64,000 bases of DNA, taken from the NCBI GenBank assembly GCA_047975765.1, contig JBKEEF010000004.1, positions 1 through 64,000 of the forward strand, written 5' to 3'. Positions 18,858 to 27,572 of the stretch are shown one piece after another (positions within the stretch are counted from its first letter, which is position 1; every line of letters begins with the position of its first letter). This stretch comes from JAQWBS01 sp047975765 (GTDB lineage Bacteria > Pseudomonadota > Alphaproteobacteria > RF32 > CAG-239). The notes beneath the pieces are model-generated. The model did no database searches. It was not told the origin of the DNA and saw nothing but the letters and a program-made list of their open reading frames with translations. The position numbers were made by a program, and so were the translations under genes.

Positions 18858-20628
18858 ACTCCCTGCATGGGATTTGTCAGATCTATATGCGGGTCTCAAA
18901 GACAAAAAAATCAATGAAGATTTGGAAAAATATAAATTTTTGAACCAAAAACTTGAGCAAGAATATAAAGGAAAAATAGCAAGATTATCTTCAAAGAATT
19001 TTGCGGAAGCTTTGAAAGTTTATGAGGATATTGTTGTTATTGGTCATTTTCTTGGTGGTTTTGGGTATTTGAATATGTGCACTCAAATGGACAATAAGGA
19101 TGCAACTATATTCTTTCAAAATTTGAGCGAAAAATTGACTGACTATAGCAAATGCAGTGTATTTTTCTCTTTGGAAATTAATCAACTTTCTGATGAAAAA
19201 ATTAGTGAACTTTTGAAAGATGAAAAAGTTGCAGTTTATAAACCATGGCTGGATAGACTTCGTTTGTTCAAGAAATATGAACTTTCAGAAGATTTAGAAG
19301 GAATGCTACTTGAAAAAAGTGTTACATCGGGTAGTGCGTGGGTTCTTTTGTATGATGAATATTCATCAGAGCTTAAGTATATTGTTGATGGCAAAGAATA
19401 TAATGATTCTGGAATCAGTAAGCTCACTCAAGATAAAAATGCAGAAATTCGTCACAAAGCTGGAAAAGAAATTAATCGTGTCTGCAAAGAAAATGATAAT
19501 CTTTTCACTTTCATTTATAATATGGTGGTTAAAGATAAAGCGATTGAAGATGAAAAAAGAGGTTTCAAAACACCTATTGCTTCTCAAAATCTAGCAAATA
19601 ATGTTGAAGGTGAAGTTGTTGAAAGTTTGGTTGCTTCTGTGACAGCAAATTACACAAACATAGCTCACCGTTTTTATAAACTTAAGGCAAAATGGCTAGG
19701 TGTCGACAAGCTTAGCTATTGGGATCGCAACGCACCTCTTCCATTCGAAAAAGATGTTGATTATTCTTGGGATGAGGCAGTTAAAATTGTTTTAGATGCT
19801 TATCAATCTTTTTCACCAAAACTGTATGAACTTGCGCAAGATTTTTTCACAAAAAATTGGATTGATGTACCTGTTAGAAATGGAAAAAGAAGTGGAGCTT
19901 TTGCTCATCCTGTTTCTAGTCATGCTCATCCGTATCTGTTTTTGAATTTTACTGGTAAACTCAGAGATGTTTTGACTTTAGCTCATGAGCTTGGGCATGG
20001 TTGTCACATGCGTCTTAGTGGCAAACAAGGAGAGCTTCAGGATGATACGCCTTTGACCTTGGCAGAAGTTGCTTCTGTTTTTGCAGAATCACTTACATTT
20101 AAAAGTCTACTAGAAAATATTGATGATGATATGACAAAGCTTTGTTTGATTGCAAGCAAAGTGAACGATATGATAAATACTGCCATTCGTCAGATTGCTT
20201 TCCATAATTTTGAAACCAAAGTTCACAATGAACGTCGAGAAGGTGAAGTTTCCTCCGTTAGACTTGTTGAAATTTGGAAAGAAGAAATGAAAGAAAGCTT
20301 AGGTTCTTCTGTGGAGGTTGGTGAAGATAGTGAATATATTTGGTCTCAAGTGAGCCATTTTTATCACCTTCCATTTTATGTTTATGCCTATTCTTTTGCA
20401 GACTGCGTCGTCAATTCGCTTTATAGTGTTTATCGCCATAATAAAGTTGAAAATTTTGCTGATAAATATTTACATATGCTTTCAGAAACTGGGGTTAAGA
20501 AATATGATGAGCTTTTGCAACCTTTTGGACTTGATGCAAAAGATGAAAAGTTTTGGAATCTCGGTCTTGGTGTAATTTCTGAATATATTGACGAACTAGA
20601 AAGACTAACCAAAAAACTTGGGCTTTAA
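18844..20628 (+). CDS. pepF: M3 family oligoendopeptidase F
   Basis: A 594-residue zinc metallopeptidase. The HExxH motif is HELGH at residues 381-385, followed by the family's downstream Glu in TLAEVASVFAE. It cleaves short peptides in the cytoplasm. AAGGAG at 18828-18833 allows starts at TTG 18841 or ATG 18844; the ATG is preferred. The gene overlaps the preceding one by 14 nt and ends in a strong terminator. Confidence 0.92.
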   Translation: MKKSELPAWDLSDLYAGLKDKKINEDLEKYKFLNQKLEQEYKGKIARLSSKNFAEALKVYEDIVVIGHFLGGFGYLNMCTQMDNKDATIFFQNLSEKLTDYSKCSVFFSLEINQLSDEKISELLKDEKVAVYKPWLDRLRLFKKYELSEDLEGMLLEKSVTSGSAWVLLYDEYSSELKYIVDGKEYNDSGISKLTQDKNAEIRHKAGKEINRVCKENDNLFTFIYNMVVKDKAIEDEKRGFKTPIASQNLANNVEGEVVESLVASVTANYTNIAHRFYKLKAKWLGVDKLSYWDRNAPLPFEKDVDYSWDEAVKIVLDAYQSFSPKLYELAQDFFTKNWIDVPVRNGKRSGAFAHPVSSHAHPYLFLNFTGKLRDVLTLAHELGHGCHMRLSGKQGELQDDTPLTLAEVASVFAESLTFKSLLENIDDDMTKLCLIASKVNDMINTAIRQIAFHNFETKVHNERREGEVSSVRLVEIWKEEMKESLGSSVEVGEDSEYIWSQVSHFYHLPFYVYAYSFADCVVNSLYSVYRHNKVENFADKYLHMLSETGVKKYDELLQPFGLDAKDEKFWNLGLGVISEYIDELERLTKKLGL

Positions 20629-20632
20629 GCTA

Positions 20633-20662
20633 AAAAAACTCCTTCTTCTGAAGGAGTTTTTT
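20633..20662. terminator. Bidirectional intrinsic terminator
   Basis: Perfect 13-bp arms (AAAAAACTCCTTC and GAAGGAGTTTTTT), loop TTCT, between pepF and the convergent VirB8-like gene. Confidence 0.92.
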
Positions 20663-20672
20663 ATTTGTCTTT

Positions 20673-21455
20673 TTAATAAATTTTGTAATAGTCAACGGTT
20701 GTTTTTTTGATATGTTCTAAGTAACTCGCAGGACTTCCTGGTCTGCCCACATATCCAAGAGAATAGTTGGTTATTCTAAAACCAAAAGGGTTGATAATAG
20801 CTGTTGATCTTTTGAGATCAGTTTGTCTTACAAAAGCAACTCTAATGGTTGCGCGCCAGATGTTTACGTCTGGATTAGGAAAATTAGGGAGGTAGTCCAT
20901 TGTTCTGAATTGAACTTGCCACAGATTTCTTCCAATTGAACGAACCCAATCAATATCGACATCTCTTTGCATATTTTTTTCTCTAAACATCGAAATGTTT
21001 AATTTGGCATCATATGCCGTGAATTCTTCAAAAACAGCAGGAGAGGAATACCAATATACAATTCCGCCTTTTTCCCAACGGGTCATCAATTCATCATAGT
21101 CTCTAGTGATGATATATCTGTACATAATATATTGAGAGATATACTGCTCTGCGACCATAGAAGCTGCGGGAACAATAATTTCATCTGGCTGCAGCCTCTC
21201 TAGAACACTGAAATACTTGTTAATATATAAGAGACGTGGAAGTGCATCTCTTTGTGGGAGCATAAGATATATAGTGCTTGAGAGCATCATATTAATGCAA
21301 ATGCTAATGCAAGCAACAATCACTAAAACTCGAGATGTCCAAAGATATCTTCTTTCTGGCATCGCAGAAACATCAAGAAGTTCTGGATATTTTCCAAGAA
21401 CATCAGGACTTTCTTTTTCTTTATATTTAAAAATTGTTCGAAAAATGCCAAACAT
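20673..21455 (-). CDS. VirB8-like (type IV secretion inner-membrane) protein
   Basis: A 260-residue protein: short cytoplasmic N-terminus, one membrane helix at about 43-67, then a periplasmic domain. The end of the domain carries INPFGFRITNYSL, which matches the NPxGFxVxxY signature of VirB8 proteins, and the order of secondary structure before it (long helix with YISQYIMYRYIITRDYDEL, then beta strands) fits the NTF2-like VirB8 fold, shared by DotI/IcmL. VirB8 nucleates the inner-membrane complex of type IV secretion systems. No other virB gene is in the window, so it is either one scattered piece of such a system, as in Rickettsiales, or a relative with another job. Confidence 0.65.
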   Translation of the reverse strand: MFGIFRTIFKYKEKESPDVLGKYPELLDVSAMPERRYLWTSRVLVIVACISICINMMLSSTIYLMLPQRDALPRLLYINKYFSVLERLQPDEIIVPAASMVAEQYISQYIMYRYIITRDYDELMTRWEKGGIVYWYSSPAVFEEFTAYDAKLNISMFREKNMQRDVDIDWVRSIGRNLWQVQFRTMDYLPNFPNPDVNIWRATIRVAFVRQTDLKRSTAIINPFGFRITNYSLGYVGRPGSPASYLEHIKKTTVDYYKIY

Positions 21456-21607
21456 AATAAAAAATTGCCTTTGCTACGTATATTAACATATATTTTATCT
21501 TTATTGTATAACATGAAAGTTGAATAAAAGTAAATAAATACTGTTCAGATTAAAAATATTGATATATTTATATATAAATACAAAGATTTATATGAAGGGC
21601 CTTGATA

Positions 21608-23503
21608 ATGAAGAAAGTATTGTTGTCAATTGTTGCAGGTGTTGTTTTCTTGGTTGGTTGCGCATCTGAAGAAAGCAAACAAGTAATTAAAGACGAAAAA
21701 GCAGCTGCATATTACTCTGACTGGGATAGAGCGGTTAGAGCTGACGTTGATATGCAGAATATGTTTGTCAGTACACCTAAAAAAATTGAAAAGCCAATTG
21801 ATGTGTATATGGCAATGGCTTTGGCTGTGAAATATAACTATTCAGGCCGTATGGTTAGATATGAAAAAGCTATTGTTGATGCTGGAAAAGTTCCTGTCAA
21901 TAGGCTTCCTGAAGTTTTGAGTAAGGCTGGTTATGTGAATACTGATTCAATTGAGAGCACAAACTCTGACTTGAAAGCAACATGGAACATCTTGGACCTT
22001 TCAACTGTTTATTATCAGACAACCACAAAAGAATATCAATCTGCAATTGCTTACGAACAAAGTCGCAAAGTAATTCATAATATTTTGCAAGAAACGAGAA
22101 ATTTATATTGGAAAGCATTGATGGCTCAAAAACTTCTGCCAACAATGGATGATATGACAGAGTTTATGACTTTGCAAGTTGATGAAATGAACATTGCTGC
22201 TAAAGAATATGCAAAAATGGGCAAAACAGTTCCAGTTGAAGAATTGCAGAAAAAAAGAAAGTATATGGAAGATATCAAAAAACTTTCAGCTCTCAAACGT
22301 GATGTAGAAACTTCAGAAGCACGTTTGGCAGCTTTCATGGGTTTCCACCCTTCAACAGAATTTAAGCTTGTTGGAAAAGAATATGGCAACTTTGCACTTC
22401 CTGAAATGAAAACAGATTTGAGTGGTCTGGAATGGTTAGCTTTGACAAATCGCCCAGAAATCCGCGTACATGATACATTTGTCAAAAAAGAAGATTTGAA
22501 AATTATTGTCAAAGAATTTCAAACTCCAAACGAAAAAGGTTATGAAAATGACCCTAAATACTATAATCGCTTGTGGGCGAAAAAAGGTAAAGAAGTTGGT
22601 TTGAGTGTTTTTGAAGATATCAAACGACCAAATCGTCAAGATCTTGAAACACTTCGTCGTCAGAGAATGTCTATCCTTGTTTTGAGCCAAGTTTATGTTT
22701 CTTGGGCAAGATATGAATCTTCTGTAGAAGACTACCAAATTAATATGGAAATTGCAGGTATTTCAGAAGATATTGCTGAAGATACAACTTATGCAAAAGG
22801 ATATAAAGATTCTAAAAGTCATCTAGAATCAGCTCGTGCGATTGAAGATGAGGCAAAGGCTTATCGTTCATATATTGAAGTTCAAGACTCTTTAGGCAAC
22901 TTATATTCAACAATTGGTTTAGATGCTTTGCCATACTATATGGTTAATGAAAAACTTTCAAAAATTGCATTCCAATTGAGAGAAACAATGGAAAAATGGA
23001 GAAAAGGAGAGTTTATTCCTGATAGTCGTCCATATTTATTGAATATTCCAAGCAAACGTCCTCCAATTAATTTGTCATCTGTCAATTTGATTCCGGACAT
23101 CAATACAGAAACTGGAAAAAGAGTCACTTTCCAAATTCCGATGGCTGCTTTGGCAAAAATTGAATTTCGTGGAAAAATTACATCCAAAGCAGGGCTTGTT
23201 GGTGATCAACCACTTCCATCTTGGTTGAAGTATAATGAAAAAACTTTTACATTTGATGGTATTGCAATGCCTTCAGAAGTTGGAACATATCCAATTAAGG
23301 TATATTTTACGGATCAATTTAGCAATGTGGGTTATTTGACATTTAACATTAATGTTCTGGATGTTTATGTTCCATCGATGCGTGTTCAGGGTTTGACAGA
23401 AGGAAGTAAAGCAACAGTTCTCAAACGTTGTATTGGTTCTCAATGTAAAGACGATTATATTGAAAAGACAGTGATTGGAACAGAAGTCGAAGTTGTTAGA
23501 TAA
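21608..23503 (+). CDS. TolC-like outer-membrane lipoprotein with C-terminal Ig-like domain
   Basis: A 631-residue protein. A lipoprotein signal ends at Cys18 (FLVGC). Residues about 60-480 are long amphipathic helices with the TolC/outer-membrane-factor pattern (for example LQVDEMNIAAKEYAKMGKTV, and TSEARLAAFMGFHP). Residues about 500-590 resemble a putative Ig / cadherin-like (He_PIG) domain: LPSWLKYNEKTFTFDGIAMP followed by VGTYPIKVYFTDQ. Two Cys lie in a short tail. The start is ATG 21608 behind AAGGG; TTG 21602 is also open. It is divergent from the VirB8-like gene, sharing a 152-bp promoter region. It may act as an export duct; the Ig extension is unusual for the family. Confidence 0.65.
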   Translation: MKKVLLSIVAGVVFLVGCASEESKQVIKDEKAAAYYSDWDRAVRADVDMQNMFVSTPKKIEKPIDVYMAMALAVKYNYSGRMVRYEKAIVDAGKVPVNRLPEVLSKAGYVNTDSIESTNSDLKATWNILDLSTVYYQTTTKEYQSAIAYEQSRKVIHNILQETRNLYWKALMAQKLLPTMDDMTEFMTLQVDEMNIAAKEYAKMGKTVPVEELQKKRKYMEDIKKLSALKRDVETSEARLAAFMGFHPSTEFKLVGKEYGNFALPEMKTDLSGLEWLALTNRPEIRVHDTFVKKEDLKIIVKEFQTPNEKGYENDPKYYNRLWAKKGKEVGLSVFEDIKRPNRQDLETLRRQRMSILVLSQVYVSWARYESSVEDYQINMEIAGISEDIAEDTTYAKGYKDSKSHLESARAIEDEAKAYRSYIEVQDSLGNLYSTIGLDALPYYMVNEKLSKIAFQLRETMEKWRKGEFIPDSRPYLLNIPSKRPPINLSSVNLIPDINTETGKRVTFQIPMAALAKIEFRGKITSKAGLVGDQPLPSWLKYNEKTFTFDGIAMPSEVGTYPIKVYFTDQFSNVGYLTFNINVLDVYVPSMRVQGLTEGSKATVLKRCIGSQCKDDYIEKTVIGTEVEVVR

Positions 23504-23513
23504 GAGAATCTAT

Positions 23514-23639
23514 ATAATTGAAAATAACTTGCAACTTTTTCACTCGTGTAGTGAAGTTTACACGTCGCTCAAAACTTGTCTGCACTCTTTTCTAATTTTC
23601 TAGATTCTTAACGTGAAATAATTGAAAATAGCTTGCAAA
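23514..23639 (+). repeat. Pair of 22-bp imperfect direct repeats
   Basis: ATAATTGAAAATAACTTGC (23514 on) recurs as ATAATTGAAAATAGCTTGC at 23618, a 104-bp period. Between them lies a T/C-rich stretch resembling the non-coding sequence after prfA. I see no gene here. Confidence 0.7.
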
Positions 23640-23652
23640 TTTATATAACAAC

Positions 23653-23688
23653 AAAAAAGAGATTTCCAAAAGAGTCTCTTTTTTTTAT
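23653..23688 (+). terminator. Intrinsic terminator after the TolC-like gene
   Basis: AAAAAAGAGA (23653-23662) pairs with TCTCTTTTTT (23675-23684) and runs into further T residues. It is 150 bp beyond the stop codon. The rest of 23504-23984 holds the repeats and, near its end, NrdR-like boxes. Confidence 0.7.
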
Positions 23689-23887
23689 TAAGAATCTTAT
23701 CTAATATTCATTAACTTTAGTTAATGAGGTTATCCACTTTTTCAAAAAAATAATATGTATAAAAAATAAGAAGATAGAAGATTTTAAAATATTTTTTTGT
23801 TTTATATGTTGTGATAAAAATTTTAATAATTCATACTAGTTTTCATAGAATTTTCAAATTCTTTTAGTTTTAATCTTTTAAATAAAC

Positions 23888-23934
23888 ATACAAGATGTAG
23901 TTGTTTTAAATTTTTGTTAAACTATATCTTGTAT
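23888..23934. promoter_or_regulatory. Paired NrdR-like boxes upstream of nrdD
   Basis: ATACAAGATGTAGTTG at 23888-23903 and AAACTATATCTTGTAT at 23919-23934. The second matches the reverse complement of the first at 14 of 16 bases, and their starts are 31 bp apart (15-bp gap), about three helical turns, the spacing known for tandem NrdR boxes. The core resembles the acaCwAtATaTwGtgt consensus. They lie 51 bp before the nrdD start codon. The nrdR gene is not in the window. Confidence 0.65.
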
Positions 23935-23984
23935 ATTATTGAATTAATAGCCAACGAATATAATAATGGGGGATACTATTAGAT

Positions 23985-26045
23985 ATGTCAGATGTAAGTT
24001 CAGATACCAAAGTTTTAGATTTTGAGAAAGTTCCTTTTGAAAACATCTTGAAAAGAGATGGAACTCTTTCTCCATTCGATAGTCATAGAATTTTTAATGC
24101 CATTCTCAGAGCTGGAACTTCCACATCTGAATTTGCAGAACAAGAAGCATGGTTGTTGACGGCTCAAGTTTTAAAAGTTTTAAAGCACAAATTTGCTGAA
24201 ACTTTACCAACGATTGAACAAGTTCAAGATGTTGTTGAACAAGTTATCATCTCTGCGAATCACTTTTTAACAGCTAAGGCGTATATCTTATATCGTGATC
24301 AAAGAAGCAGAACGAGAAGTGATCGCAAAGTGATGGTTGATGTTGAAAGTTCAATTAATGAATATTTAGAAAGATTAGATTGGCGTGTGAATGCAAATGC
24401 GAATCAGGGCTATTCAAATGGTGGTTTGATTTTGAATGTTTCTGGTAAGGTCACTGCAAATTACTGGCTCAGCCATGTTTATCCTGCGGAAATTGGTGAA
24501 GCTCACAGAAATGGTGATATGCATATTCACGATTTGGATATGTTGGCAGCCTATTGTGCTGGCTGGTCTTTGAAAAATTTGCTTCACGAAGGATTTAATG
24601 GTGTTTCAGGAAAGGCTGAAGCTGGTCCAGCAAAGCATCTTTCTGCGGCAGTTGGTCAAATGGTCAATTTTATGGGAACGCTTCAAAATGAATGGGCAGG
24701 GGCACAAGCTTTTTCTTCTGTGGATACCTATCTTGCACCATATGTCCGTAGAGACAATCTTTCTTACGACCAAGTTTTGCAACAAATTCAGGAACTCATT
24801 TATAACTTGAACATTCCTTCTCGTTGGGGTTCTCAAACACCTTTCACAAACTTCACATTTGACTGGGTTTGCCCAGAAGATTTATGTGATAAACACCCAA
24901 TTATTGCGGGAGAAGAACAATCTTTCACTTATGGTGATTTAAAACCTGAAATGGATATGATTAATAAGTCCTATATCACAGTGATGATGGGGGGAGATAT
25001 TAAGGGACGTCCATTTACATTCCCAATCCCAACTTATAATATGACGCCAGATTTTCCTTGGGAAGATGAAAATACAGAACTTCTTTTTGAAATGACCGCA
25101 AAATATGGTTTGCCATATTTCCAAAACTTTATAAATTCTGTTTTGAAACCTGGTCAAATTCGTTCAATGTGTTGTCGTTTGCAACTTGATTTGCGAGAAC
25201 TTTTGGCGAGAGGAAATGGTTTGTTTGGTTCTGCTGAACAAACAGGTTCTGTTGGGGTTGTCACTTTTAACTGCGCAAGACTAGGCTTTGTATATAAGGG
25301 CAATGAGGCTGGACTTTTTGGTCGTGTTGATGAGTTGATGCAAATTGCTAAAACAAGTTTGGAAATCAAAAGAAAAGTCATTACACGCTTGATTGATAAT
25401 GGTCTTTTCCCATATACAAAACGTTATTTAGGAACTTTACGCAACCACTTCTCAACAATTGGTGTGAATGGTATTAACGAAATGATTTTGAACTACACAG
25501 ATGGCAAATATGACATTGCTTCCGCTTATGGTCAACAATTTGCTGAAAAGTTCTTAGATTATATCCGTGCAAAGATGGTTAAAATTCAAGAAGACACGGG
25601 ACATATGTATAATCTTGAAGCAACTCCTGCCGAAAGTGCAACATATCGTTTTGCACGTGAAGACAAGAAAAGATTTAATGGAATTATCCAAGCGGGAACG
25701 CAAGAGAATCCATACTATACAAATTCTTCTCAACTTCCTGTCGGCTACACAGATGATCCATTTGAGGCTTTAGATTTGCAATCTACTTTGCAATCCAAAT
25801 ATACGGGTGGAACGGTGCTTCACCTTTATATGAGCCAAAGACTATCTTCTGCAAAAGTTTGTCGTGACCTCGTCAAAAGGGTGCTCACAAACTATCGCCT
25901 GCCATATGTGACAATTACACCAACATTTTCTGTGTGTCCAAAACATGGATATTTGTCTGGTGAACATAAATATTGTCCAATTTGTGACGAAGAGAAAAAA
26001 GCTGAAAAATTGAGAGTTTTAGAAAACAAAAAAGAGATTGCATAA
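23985..26045 (+). CDS. nrdD: Anaerobic ribonucleoside-triphosphate reductase, large part lacking the glycyl-radical domain
   Basis: A 686-residue class III RNR. An ATP-cone allosteric domain is at about 15-105, then the ten-stranded barrel with GDMHIHDLD, SRWGSQTPFTN and the active-site cysteine loop SMCCRLQLD. The C-terminus ends with a zinc site, CPKHGYLSGEHKYCPIC, and a short charged tail. In ordinary NrdD the glycyl-radical loop (RVxGYxRPV) follows directly; here a TAA ends the protein and that loop is carried by the next gene. It reduces NTPs to dNTPs without oxygen. The two NrdR-like boxes upstream suggest repression when dATP is high. Confidence 0.93.
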   Translation: MSDVSSDTKVLDFEKVPFENILKRDGTLSPFDSHRIFNAILRAGTSTSEFAEQEAWLLTAQVLKVLKHKFAETLPTIEQVQDVVEQVIISANHFLTAKAYILYRDQRSRTRSDRKVMVDVESSINEYLERLDWRVNANANQGYSNGGLILNVSGKVTANYWLSHVYPAEIGEAHRNGDMHIHDLDMLAAYCAGWSLKNLLHEGFNGVSGKAEAGPAKHLSAAVGQMVNFMGTLQNEWAGAQAFSSVDTYLAPYVRRDNLSYDQVLQQIQELIYNLNIPSRWGSQTPFTNFTFDWVCPEDLCDKHPIIAGEEQSFTYGDLKPEMDMINKSYITVMMGGDIKGRPFTFPIPTYNMTPDFPWEDENTELLFEMTAKYGLPYFQNFINSVLKPGQIRSMCCRLQLDLRELLARGNGLFGSAEQTGSVGVVTFNCARLGFVYKGNEAGLFGRVDELMQIAKTSLEIKRKVITRLIDNGLFPYTKRYLGTLRNHFSTIGVNGINEMILNYTDGKYDIASAYGQQFAEKFLDYIRAKMVKIQEDTGHMYNLEATPAESATYRFAREDKKRFNGIIQAGTQENPYYTNSSQLPVGYTDDPFEALDLQSTLQSKYTGGTVLHLYMSQRLSSAKVCRDLVKRVLTNYRLPYVTITPTFSVCPKHGYLSGEHKYCPICDEEKKAEKLRVLENKKEIA

Positions 26046-26072
26046 ATATATATTTATAAGGGGGATAAAACA

Positions 26073-26282
26073 ATGAACGTAATTAATTTTAGTGAAATTA
26101 AATTGAGTGATGAAGAAAGACAACCTTGCGAAGTTTGGACAAGAGTAATGGGCTATTGCCGTCCTGTTTCAGAATTCAACAAAGGTAAAAAATCTGAATT
26201 TTATTCAAGAGTTTGTTTCACAGAAGAAAAGGCTATGATTAGAATTACAGAGGAAAATGCACTTGCTTGTGCAGCAGAGTAA
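26073..26282 (+). CDS. Stand-alone glycyl-radical domain of anaerobic ribonucleotide reductase
   Basis: A 69-residue protein. WTRVMGYCRPVSEFNKGKK is the glycyl-radical loop found at the extreme C-terminus of NrdD; the radical Gly is residue 27. A further conserved tail (SEFYSRVCF) completes the domain. It is not a simple frameshift: nrdD ends properly 27 bp earlier, the small gene is in its own reading frame with ATG 26073, and AGGGGG at 26059-26064 is a strong ribosome site at 8-nt spacing. It would bind NrdD and be activated by NrdG, comparable to how YfiD repairs pyruvate formate-lyase. Confidence 0.88.
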   Translation: MNVINFSEIKLSDEERQPCEVWTRVMGYCRPVSEFNKGKKSEFYSRVCFTEEKAMIRITEENALACAAE

Positions 26283-26331
26283 AATTCCTTTGCTTTTATA
26301 AAATTTTCATATAAAGTTGGGGTTGCATGTA

Positions 26332-27084
26332 ATGTCATCAGTAGTAGAATTTAATAATAAATGTTCTGAACCTGATGAGAAGGCATGCAGCTCTATTTTT
26401 ATTGGCGGAATTGAAAAGTTTAGTGTTGTTGACTATCCTGGAAAAATTTCCGCCGTTGTTTTTTTAAAGGGTTGTCCTTGGCGTTGTCCATTTTGCTATA
26501 ACACGCATCTACAAAAGCTAGATAATGAAACAAATTTTTTCTGGCATCAGTTTAAAAATTTTTTAGAAAAAAGAAAGGGCATCTTAGACGCTGTTGTTTT
26601 TAGTGGTGGCGAGCCTTTGATGCAGAAAAAAATCGTTGGAGCTATTCAAGAAGTTAAAGCATTAGGGTTTCAAATAGGGGTTCACACTGGTGGCTATTAC
26701 CCTGAAACTTTGAAAGAAATTATCCCTCTCGTTGACTGGGTTGGTTTTGATGTCAAAGCTCCATTTGAAAAAGAACGTTACAAAAAGTCGGTGGGAGGTG
26801 TCGAGAGCCTTGATAAAACTATACAAAGCCTTCAAGTGTTGTTGGATAGTAAAGTCAATTTTGAAACGAGAACAACCTGTGATCCTCGAATTTTGAGCAT
26901 TGAAGATATTTATACAATTGCGAAAGATTTGAAATTACGTGGTGTTAGGAAATATAATCTACAAAGATATCGTCAAGTCCAAGGAGATAATACTCCAGAT
27001 GAAGAATGTGAAAAATTTTTCAATGATGAAAAACTTAGAGATTTTTTAGAAGCTAGTTTTGAAGTTGTAGAATTTAGAAGATAA
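26332..27084 (+). CDS. nrdG: Anaerobic RNR activating enzyme (radical SAM)
   Basis: A 250-residue radical SAM protein of the NrdG2 type. The iron-sulfur motif is C-X3-C-X2-C in KGCPWRCPFCYN, and SGGEPLMQ is the SAM-binding glycine motif. FSVVDYPGKISAVVFLKGC is typical of RNR activases. It abstracts hydrogen from the glycine of the small domain protein encoded upstream. ATG 26332 is chosen; an earlier TTG at 26317 overlaps the GGGG ribosome site. It lies 49 bp after the glycyl-radical gene. Confidence 0.9.
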   Translation: MSSVVEFNNKCSEPDEKACSSIFIGGIEKFSVVDYPGKISAVVFLKGCPWRCPFCYNTHLQKLDNETNFFWHQFKNFLEKRKGILDAVVFSGGEPLMQKKIVGAIQEVKALGFQIGVHTGGYYPETLKEIIPLVDWVGFDVKAPFEKERYKKSVGGVESLDKTIQSLQVLLDSKVNFETRTTCDPRILSIEDIYTIAKDLKLRGVRKYNLQRYRQVQGDNTPDEECEKFFNDEKLRDFLEASFEVVEFRR

Positions 27085-27100
27085 ATCAAAGGAAATCGTA

Positions 27101-27514
27101 ATGACTGGAAAATTAAGACCAATTGCTGTGGCTTTATTGAGGCACGGTAATAAACTTTTGGCAATGAAAGGCTATGACAAAGTTAAAGATGAAGTTTTCT
27201 ACCGCCTTCTTGGTGGTGGAATTGAATTTGGAGAAACTTCAAGAGAAACAATTCAAAGAGAATTTATGGAAGAACTTGCTGTTGAAGTAGAGGTTCAAGA
27301 AAGACTTGATGTTGAAGAAAATATTTTCACATTCAATGGTAAACAAGGACATGAAATTGTGTTTTTATATAATGCCAAATTCAAAGATAAATCTCTTTAT
27401 GAAAAGACTGACTTTGACTTTGTAGAAGAAGGAAAGACAACAGAAACGGTTGGTTGGGTAAAGATAAATGATGATGCGATTATCTATCCTGAAATCGCAA
27501 AGAAATATTTGTAG
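27101..27514 (+). CDS. Nudix hydrolase
   Basis: A 137-residue single-domain protein. The Nudix box is GGGIEFGETSRETIQREFME followed by E-L, matching GX5EX7REUXEEXGU. It hydrolyses nucleoside diphosphates linked to another group; the substrate cannot be told. It starts 16 bp after nrdG with AAAGGAAA before the ATG, so it may belong to the anaerobic RNR operon, and it ends in a terminator. Confidence 0.88.
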   Translation: MTGKLRPIAVALLRHGNKLLAMKGYDKVKDEVFYRLLGGGIEFGETSRETIQREFMEELAVEVEVQERLDVEENIFTFNGKQGHEIVFLYNAKFKDKSLYEKTDFDFVEEGKTTETVGWVKINDDAIIYPEIAKKYL

Positions 27515-27515
27515 T

Positions 27516-27546
27516 AAAAAAGGCTCTCAATTGAGAGCCTTTTTTT
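27516..27546 (+). terminator. Intrinsic terminator
   Basis: AAAAAAGGCTCTC and GAGAGCCTTTTTT with an AATT loop, directly after the Nudix stop; also usable by the convergent gene at 27573. Confidence 0.9.
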
Positions 27547-27572
27547 GTGTTAAATCAATTTCAAAGTTATTA

